Below are positions 56,700-64,000 of a stretch of DNA of 64,000 nucleotides, in pieces (positions within the stretch are counted from its first letter, which is position 1; each line of letters opens with the position of its first letter). The stretch comes from Blumeriella jaapii (taxonomy: Eukaryota > Ascomycota > Leotiomycetes > Helotiales > Drepanopezizaceae), in assembly GCA_009599575.1 (NCBI GenBank), contig VWND01000095.1, forward strand, positions 62,001 through 126,000, written 5' to 3'. A program made the translations under genes and the position numbers. The notes beneath the pieces were generated by a model, which worked only from the letters and a program-made list of their open reading frames with translations, did not search any database and was not told where the DNA came from.

Positions 56700-57111
56700 T
56701 ATCAGGAATTAATATCACGTATATAAATCAGATAATCCGTCAAAACCTTTTGCTTTTTACTAATCTTCGAATAGCACTTTCTGCGGATAGACCGTGGGGG
56801 CCGGATAGTATTATAAAAGCTGAAAATAATATTTAAGTAAAACATTTTATAAAAGTAATTGCTAAAAAACCAGTTATTAAAATTATATTAAAAAAAATAA
56901 AAAAAGGTCGAAATAAGGGCTGGAAAACATATTAAATAAAATTCGCCTGGTTTTCTGGGAAATACTTTTTTCGAGGGCTCCACCTTTTTTTCTGTATTTA
57001 TACACGCCTTCTACTAAAGATGTAAAAGGTAGAAATCAGTCTGACTATCAACCCAACTTTATCTGAGCTCTATTGTCTGAACTAGTGTTTCCCTGCCTTT
57101 CAATCCTTACA
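56700..57111 (+). repeat. E 3' LTR (412 bp)
   Basis: Starts TATCAGGAATTAATATCACG, ends CAATCCTTACA. First part mutated, last about 150 bp unmutated: mirror image of the 5' LTR. Confidence 0.92.
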
Positions 57112-58636
57112 TTATACAGCTATAATATTTGCAGATGCGATAATTATATTAGTAATATATATATTTATCTTTTATTTATATATTTGAATTTTATTTACGC
57201 TTAAAGTAAAAGTTTTCTTTTTAATTAGCACGCTTTTTAAAATATTTTCTTTTTTATTAATAAAAATCGTTTTTGTATTCTTTTGTTTTTCAAGCAATCG
57301 TTTTATTTCGTATTTTTTATTTTTAAACGAATAGTGTTTAATCAGCTCTGATTTTCAGCTTTATTAAAAAGGCTTATTTCTGCTTCCGTCGGACCGAGGC
57401 AAATCGCTTTGTATTTGTTAATATAGCAAATATTATTATTTATACAAAAATTAAATACTTTGCATTTAAAACGAATATAAGATTTTTCGCAGTAAATTTT
57501 TTTATTATTATAAAATTTATATTTAAAATTACGAAGTTTGTTTTAATAATTATTTTTATTATTTTAATAGCCGCGATTTTAGTTTTCGCGTTGGTTTTCT
57601 TTTTTTTTTAATAATCGTTATTATAATTAATATTTCGCTGATTTTAATTGCTAATACGAAAAGATTGCTATTAAGCAGCTATTATTTTTACGGTGGCTTA
57701 GCGAAGCTGATCGTTTCGCGCATTTTAAAAAGAGTAGTTATTATAAAAGCTATTTTAATCGTTTTTATTATCCGAATTAACGTAAAAAAGTTTTTTCTGC
57801 TATTATATAAAACTTTCGATTTTGTTTTAAAATCTTTGAATTTTAATATCGGTAAATTTTAATACGAAAGTTTCGATATTTTTATTAAGCTTTTCCAAGT
57901 TAATAAATTTTGCAAAACGATTAAATAATATAATAATTAATTATTTCTTAGCGATTTCGGTAACTTTTAATAGCTGGGCATGTTTTTATATTAAAGCTTC
58001 TACGTTTTTTTTGTAAATAAAAAAAAAAGATTTTTTTTGGTTTATAGCTTTAATAATACGTTCGCTTTGGTTTTGTTTAAAAACGAATTTTACAAATTTG
58101 AAATATTAATCGAAAGTTTTAAAGTTTTGTTTATTAATTTTAAAATGCTTAATGGTTTTATTGCGAATACTGGTTGGAAAGCCAAGTAAAAACAATTTTT
58201 TTTGCTTAATTTCGCTTAAAACTTTTTTATTAACGAAAACGTTAAAAACTCTTGTATAAATACAATAATAAGTTTTAAGTTTTTTGGCTTAGCGAATTAT
58301 TATAACAAACTGTTTAAGAAAAGCGATAATATCGCGAATTTGTTAGCGATCGTGGTTTCGGAATTCCGATTTCAAAGTTTTAATTAATTTACGCTAGTTT
58401 CGAGCTTTAATAACTTTTTATTTATTTATCGATTTAATAATATTTTTGATAGTTAGGTTATAATAGCGAAAAAGTTTATCGAATATTTCAGTTTTAAAAA
58501 CTCCGAAATTTTTATAAGTTTTTTTATATTTCTCGATAAACTCGGTAATATTAGCGCTATTAAATAAAAATGCATCAGAGGAGCCAAAAAGGGGCATGCG
58601 GCCTCGCATAAAAAAACGAAAAGCGTCGTTGTTTAT
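57112..58636 (-). pseudogene. C4 gag
   Basis: Collinear with C2 18431-19953. Start codon position 58634-58636 is ATA. Open stretch 58418-58609 reads RGRMPLFGSSDAFLFNSANI, EFIEKYKKTYKNFGVFKTEI. + strand ORF 57665-57862 is a shadow. Confidence 0.72.
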
Positions 58637-59380
58637 AATATTAATAAAAGTATTGGTAGGATTTGAATTAAATAAATAAATGTTTTCTAAGGTTGCAGAT
58701 TAAGGGTTTTTAGTATAAAAGAAATCGTTTTTAATAAAGGAGCTATTAAAAAGGTTTTTGTGTTTTTTAAAAGAATTAAATAAAATAAGATTGCGTTTAA
58801 ATATTTAAATAGTATATTAAAAAACTTGTTTTTTAATAAATTAATTAAATTGATATAATATTATTATATAATTTACGGTTTCGATATTTCGTGGCTTAAG
58901 CTAATGCACGTACAGCCATTTCCTTACTACTTTTAATAAAAAGCCGCAAATTGTAATTGCTATAATTACAAAGCGTAAAATTAAAAGGTTGAGTTTTCGC
59001 CAAGCGTTTGACCAAAAAAAATCTAATTTAAAAAAGCCGAGCGCAGCGGTCGAAACGTACGAACTAATATTCGATTTGTTATTTTTAAATAAAAAAGCGA
59101 TTTTCGAATTTTGAATTTCGCACGGTTCAGAATTGCTTAACCGTAATTTCAAACGTTTTTAAAATATATTGCATTTTTGTAATTTAATAATTATGCGTAA
59201 AATAAAAAAAGCTATTAAAAGTCTTTTATATAATGCAACTGCGAATAATATTATATAAAAAGTTTTTTAAGCCGTAATAGCGAAATATCGAAATCGATTT
59301 TAACTGTAAATTTAAAAAATGCATCGGCGAATATATAAAAACGAAACACCGAAATTTAAATCTTTGCGTAAGTTACCAAA
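58637..59380 (-). other. C4 5' leader and primer-binding site
   Basis: Leader as in C2. Primer site (about 59356-59380) reads TGGTAACTTACGCAAAGATT on the element strand. Confidence 0.55.
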
Positions 59381-59645
59381 TGTAAAAGTAAATAAAAAAC
59401 CCAGATTAATACGGCCATATGTCGGTAAGTAAAATAGTTTAGGGATTTTTTAAAAAACCGAAAAAAAAAAAAGAAAAATAAGTAAAAGTATAAATTGGAC
59501 TGCGTGCCTATAGTATTATTTAAGGGGATGCTTTGCTCTTATACCTGTTGAAAGTAGTCAGTGGCAGGAGGTCTCGGAGGGATCCATGCCTCGACCATAG
59601 CTAAAACTATCAACTCCTATTAATACAAGGTATCACCGTTTTACA
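59381..59645 (-). repeat. C4 5' LTR
   Basis: Starts TGTAAAAGTAAATAAA, ends CACCGTTTTACA. Outer end kept. Right flank is family A coding sequence. Confidence 0.92.
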
Positions 59646-60240
59646 ATAATAATAATAAAAACGAAAACTTTTTTTCAAACGATTTTTAAAACGCATACAA
59701 AAAAGTCGAAAGCTTTTCCGCTAATCGGAAAAACGCTCAGGCCTAAGCAAAGCTTTTTTTTTAAGCGTATTACGCGATATACGTTATTTTAACGTTCGAA
59801 AACTTTTTAATAGCGATTTATTAATAATTCCCGTTATATTAATTAAAAATAGCTTTTTATACAAAATAAAAGCGTTCGCCGATTTTAAAACGAACGGTTA
59901 TGCGTTAATCGATTCGGCGCTAATTAAATCTTTTTTTTTTTTTTTTAAACTTTTGATTTAATTTTTCCCGGCTTTTTTTTTCGTAAAAAAGTATAATAAA
60001 GCTCGTGGCTATTTAATTATATATTTTACGCTTTTCAATTTTATTATTAATAACCGAATACAATCGTTTATTCCTTTTTTAATTATTAACCTCGGAAATT
60101 ATAATATAATTTTAAAAAAAGCTTGATTAGCCGAATATTAAATTTTACTAAACTGTAATAAACGCAAGCTTTATTGGCCGAAATCTTACCTTTTCATAAT
60201 CTTTTACGCTCGTTGTATTAAAATCTTTTATTTACATTTT
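59646..60240 (+). pseudogene. A3 gag end and aspartic protease
   Basis: KAFADFKTNGYALIDSAL-like text near 59870-59935: the protease site D-S-G-A-N-G is degraded to D-F-K-T-N-G. The LGNYNIILKKA block follows near 60090-60125. A poly-T run at 59930-59950 is a likely frameshift. Confidence 0.75.
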
Positions 60241-60697
60241 CGAAAAATTTAATTTCGCCATCAAAACGACGCTGTAAAACGTAATAAAAACCTTAATTAA
60301 TTATGACAGATTTACGACGCTATGCGAAGCGCGAAAAAGTCGAATTTCATTCGCGGTGCCAATTTCGATAGCGACGCTAATAAAATAATACAAAAAATCA
60401 TACCATTATTTTTTCAGGCTGCCGATTCTTTTTTTATTATTTTTTTTTTTTTTTTTTTTTTTTATCAAAACAGCTTTTTCGTTTTACGAAAAACAATTAT
60501 ATTAAAAACCGAAAAAAAGCTTTCGCCGCGATAGCTTTTCAGCTTAATATAATCGATAATTTAAATAAGTCATTTTCTAAATCTTTCAAACGACCAGTTC
60601 GAAAACGAATTTTTTAATCTACTGCTTATTTAATTTTTATCTGCCAGATTATTACATACGCTTTCAAGCTGATTTTTTAAAAAAAAAAGCGGTTAAA
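60241..60697 (+). other. A3 linker between protease and reverse transcriptase
   Basis: Contains the cassette at 60349-60381 and a long poly-T tract at about 60440-60465. A 70-codon open frame (60322-60534) includes the cassette peptide FIRGANFDSDAN; no domain. Confidence 0.6.
60349..60381 (+). repeat. 33-bp palindromic cassette, A3 copy
   Basis: ATTCGCGGTGCC, loop AATTTCGAT, AGCGACGCTAAT. The clearest family A copy. Confidence 0.85.
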
Positions 60698-61660
60698 ATG
60701 TTTTCAATTTTTCTGTACGAAATCGATAAAATATTAAACGATTTTACGTATAATACTTTTTTTAAAATCTAATTTTATAATTTTTTCGAACGTTTTAAAA
60801 CGAACGAAATATCGATTTCGATTTTTTTAATCAGCTTAGCAAAGCTAACTTCGAATAAACTTTTTTTCGAATCTTTTTTTTCGAAATACAAAAACTTCGA
60901 ATACGTGTTTTTTAAAACCGCTAGTAACGAGCTAGCTTTTTACCGGCCTTACGATTATAAAATCGAATTTATTATAAATAAAAAAAAGCTGAAATATACT
61001 TTTTTATATAAAATATCGATTTCAAAGCTCGAAATTATCAAAACTTATTTGTAAAATAATTTTAATAAAAGTTTTATCGAACTTTTTACCGCTTTTTTCG
61101 CTGTTTTAATACTTTTCGCCAAAAAACCCGACGATTTATTGCGTTTTTATATCGATTATCGAGCTTTTAATAATATTATTCGTAAAAATCGCTATTTTCT
61201 TTTTTTATCGATAAGACTTTTGCTTGTTTTTCGAAAGCGCGAATTTTTACGAAGTTCGATATTCGTTAAGCTTTTTACAAAATTCGAATAAATTCCGCTA
61301 GTAAAAAACTAACGACGTTTCGTACGCGTTACGGCGCTTATAAATGCAAAATGCTACTTTTTAGCCTTATTAATAAACTCGCAATTTATTAACGTTATAT
61401 AAACGACGTTTTCTTCGATTATTTAAACGATTTTTACATTATATACTTAAATAATATTTTTATTTATTCGTTCGATTTTTTAAAACATGTTTTATACGTT
61501 CGTAAAATATTTTAAAAGCTCGCTGACGTTAAATTATAAGCCGATATTCGGAAATCTGAATTCAACGTTATTCGGACCCGTTACCTAGGTTTTATTATTT
61601 TTACTAAAAGTCTAGAAGTAAATCCAGAAAAAGTCTCCGTAATCGTTTATTAAAAATCTT
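60698..61660 (+). pseudogene. A3 pol: reverse transcriptase
   Basis: Starts near MFSIFLYEIDKILNDFTYN (60698). Blocks ELAFYRPYDYKIEFI, LFAKKPDDLLRFYIDYRAF, RYGAYKCKMLLFSLINKLAI. The catalytic box at 61444-61470 reads YLNNIFIYS, aspartates lost. Frameshift near 61210. Confidence 0.82.
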
Positions 61661-62280
61661 TTATTATTATAAAAAATATACAAAACTTTTTTGATTTTTG
61701 TAACTTTTACCGACGTTTTATTCGAAATTACGATATAATTGCAAAGCTTTTGATTTATTTAATTAAAATTAACGTTTTTTATAATTTCATTTTTAAATAT
61801 TAAAAAAAATTCGACTTTTTTATATTAGCTTTTATTATTATATCAGTTTTATAATATTATAAACAAAACCTTTCCTGTATATTAAAAACTAACGCTTTCG
61901 ACGGCGTAATAGTTTTTATGCTTTCGCAATTTTATAACAACGATTGGCTTCCAATCGCTTATTTTAGCAAAACTATAGCTTTCGCAAAGCTAAACTACGT
62001 CGTATACGACAAAAAAATGCTCGCAATCGTAAAATTTTTAAGCAACTTTCGTATTAAATTAGCTAATTCAGTTTATTAAATCAAATTATTATTAATTACA
62101 AAGCTTTGAAATACTTTATAACTTCTAAACTTTTAAACGCTCGATAAACACGCTGGGCCGAATTTTTCGCCGATTACAATTTTTTTATTACGTACAAATC
62201 AAATAAATATAATTTTCTGACTAACGTATTAACACGTCGTACGAGCGAATTCGACCGCTAAAACTTTTTTAAACGCATTC
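61661..62280 (+). pseudogene. A3 pol: RNase H
   Basis: LKTNAFDGVIVFMLSQFYNN (61887 onward; catalytic Asp now Asn), DWLPIAYFSKTIAFAKLNYV, VYDKKMLAIVKFLSNFRIKL. Then stops. Confidence 0.8.
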
Positions 62281-63480
62281 AGCGTTTACAAATCCTTTTT
62301 CGAGCAAATCAGATCGATTACCGCTTTTTAATTAAAAATTTCGATTTTTTACGGCTTTCGAAACAGCTGTTTTTATCGTTAAAATAATTAATTTTTTTTT
62401 CGCATTCCGTATCGTTAACCAAATTTTCTACGCTAATCGTACAGCTAGCAGCCTGATAACTTTTCGAAAAAAAATTGTACGAAACGCTACAAAAAAAAAC
62501 GACGATAATAACATTTCGTATATACTTAAACGCGATCTGCTATTATATTACGGTCGTTTAATAATATCAAACGTCGATTATTTTCGTTTGGCTTTTGTAC
62601 GAAAAATGCACGTTCAAATTTCCATCGCTTATTTTAACGTTCGCAAAATTACGCAATTGCTTTCGAACTAATATTATTAGCGAAATATAACAGCTTTTGT
62701 AAAATAATACTATCGCAATTGCTACGCTTATCGAAAAAGTTTTATTTTAAAAAATAAACGCTCCGGCTTTTTTTAGCTTTTTTCTGTTTTTAACTATTTT
62801 TAAAAGCACGTTATAATAAACTTTTGCAATTTTAACAAAAACAAATACGATTACGATAATATATTCGTAATAATAAATCGTTTTTTCAAGCAAGCTATTT
62901 CGATTTTTTGCTATAAAAATATCGACGCTCGAAGTTTTATTAAATTATATATATTCTACGTATACAAATATTTTGGCCTTTTAAAAAGTATTATTAGCAA
63001 TCGTAGCCTTTAATATTAATTTATTTTTTAATTTAAATTAAATAAAATACTCGATACGCAATTAAAGTTCGACAGCCGCTTATTTTAAAACCGATAGTCA
63101 GACCGAAATTTACAATTAATATCTGCAAAAACGCTTTCGACCTTTCGTAAATTTTTATTAAAACGATTAAAACGAATTTTTTTTATTAATAAATTTCGCT
63201 CAAATAATCTTTTTTTACGAAAGTTTAAATGGCCTTTTATTTTTTGAAATTATATACGGTTATATTTCTTATATTAATTAAAACTGAAAGCTCGATACTT
63301 CTTTTTCTTCCAATCTTTTATATAAGTTAAACGCAAACGAAGCTCGTGCGTACGCTCGCCGTTATTACGACGCTTAAAACCTCGCCAAATCGCACTTTTA
63401 ATAAGCTTACGATAAAATAAAAAGAAATACAAATAAATTTCGCCGCGCGATCGATTTTAACGTTGGCGATTACGTATAGC
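62281..63480 (+). pseudogene. A3 pol: integrase
   Basis: SLQILFRANQIDYRFLIKNF (62280 onward), then the zinc-binding domain (VDYFRLAFVRKMHVQISIAY near 62570-62630) and a heavily broken core to about 63400, with NDNVGDYV-like text before the chromodomain linker. Confidence 0.75.
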
Positions 63481-64000
63481 TCGATATGCGTTTATTTCCG
63501 ATCTTCCGGCCTTTTCGCAAGCTCGACAATTTTATAAACGGCCTTTTTAAAATTGTAGCCAAAATTTTCGATAACGCTTTTAAGCTAAACTTTTTTAATA
63601 TTATAAACGTATATTTAATTTTTTATGCTAATCGACTGCGTAAAACAGCTAACGACGCGCTTTCAAATCAGATTAATTTAGCTTTTAAACCTATTAATAT
63701 AACTAATAAATTTAAATACGAAATCGAAGAATTAATCGCTTATCGAATGCAACGAAAAACTTTTTAATACAAAGCTTTTTAAATAAGCTTAAATAAAAAT
63801 CTTACGTAATATTCCACGTCTGACTTTATATACGCTTTTTTAAAAATGCGCGATTTTTATTTAGCGTATAAAAAGCTTTCCGGTCCTTTTGCAAAACTTG
63901 TAAACTGGCTAAAAGCGTATTCCGAAGATTTAAATTCGTACGATTATTTAAATAGCGACGTACTAATAAATAAAAGCTCGAGGGCGCGTTTTTTTCGGAC
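63481..64000 (+). pseudogene. A3 pol C-terminus: GPY/F region and chromodomain
   Basis: Open 63486-63767: MRLFPIFRPFRKLDNFINGL, VYLIFYANRLRKTANDALSN, YEIEELIAYRMQRKTF. The rest of the chromodomain and the tail (YSEDLNSYDYLNSDVLINKS) follow after a stop, to the window end. Confidence 0.83.

Larger units (their letters stand above)
49762..57111 (+). mobile_element. Element E: complete 7.35-kb chromodomain Ty3/gypsy element
   Basis: LTRs 49762-50172 and 56700-57111, 5-bp TSD, + strand order gag, protease, RT, RNase H, integrase, chromodomain. An extra 1.2-kb region with a GC-rich island lies between the chromodomain and the 3' LTR. Only one copy in the window. Confidence 0.92.
47922..59645 (-). 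mobile_element. Element C4: family C element, right part, interrupted by D and E
   Basis: Pieces 47922-48443, 49519-49761 and 57112-59645 are collinear with C2 from about 17683 to 20964. The left 8 kb lies beyond C1, outside the window. Right end is an LTR followed by family A sequence, so C4 is inserted in A3. Confidence 0.88.
59646..64000 (+). mobile_element. Element A3: family A gypsy element, outermost host, 3' part
   Basis: Collinear with A1 from about 4955 down to 590 but on the + strand. The window ends within about 15 bp of where the A3 3' LTR should begin (compare A1 588-604). Left part lies beyond C4. Confidence 0.9.

Noticed and set aside
1..64000. Mitochondrial or bacterial origin because of the high AT content
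   Set aside because: Ty3/gypsy LTR elements with chromodomains, TSDs and transition-type mutation are nuclear and fungal; no mitochondrial genes, rRNA or tRNA are visible.

Overview
This window is a block of nested, dead LTR retrotransposons with no recognisable host gene. It looks like nuclear DNA of a filamentous ascomycete (Pezizomycotina). Every coding remnant is a fungal Ty3/gypsy gag-pol piece. The sequence is very AT-rich and full of C-to-T and G-to-A changes between repeat copies, as expected from repeat-induced point mutation (RIP) in an AT-isochore or a centromere-like region. I cannot name the species.

Five families are present. A is a 6.4-kb chromodomain gypsy element with 255-269 bp LTRs and a 5-bp target-site duplication (TSD). 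B is a second chromodomain gypsy element, of which only the 3' half is present. C is an 11.3-kb gypsy element with about 267-bp LTRs and a 4-bp TSD; it carries a long extra ORF between pol and its 3' LTR. D is a 1.08-kb non-autonomous element with B-like LTRs and a 5-bp TSD. E is a 7.35-kb chromodomain gypsy element with 411/412-bp LTRs and a 5-bp TSD.

Nesting, from outside in: A3 (+ strand, from 59646 past the right edge) contains C4. C4 (- strand; 47922-48443, 49519-49761, 57112-59645) contains C1, D (48444-49518) and E (49762-57111). C1 (- strand; 8167-8738, 37750-47921) contains B (+ strand; 1-318, 6737-8166) and A2 (- strand; 8739-37749). B contains A1 (- strand, 319-6736). A2 contains C2 (9667-20964) and C3 (25248-36537), both on the - strand. 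TSDs confirm A1 (ACGAT), A2 (AAAGC), C2 (GTAC), C3 (TTAT), D (TTAAT) and E (TTATA). The left parts of B, C1, C4 and A3 lie outside the window.

Coding order in every autonomous element is gag, protease, reverse transcriptase, RNase H, integrase, then a GPY/F module and, in A, B and E, a chromodomain. All copies carry stops, frameshifts and lost catalytic residues; coordinates of domain remnants are approximate to some tens of bases. D is almost unmutated and is the youngest-looking insertion.

The most unusual signal is a 33-bp near-palindromic cassette (ATTCGCGGTGCC, a 9-base loop, then a complementary 12-base arm). It occurs at one site in family A and four sites in family C, always exactly 33 bp, and in C always in the same reading frame. 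Other points of interest are the unexplained 3' ORF of C, mutation that fades toward the outer edges of the LTRs, and the B-like mini-element D.
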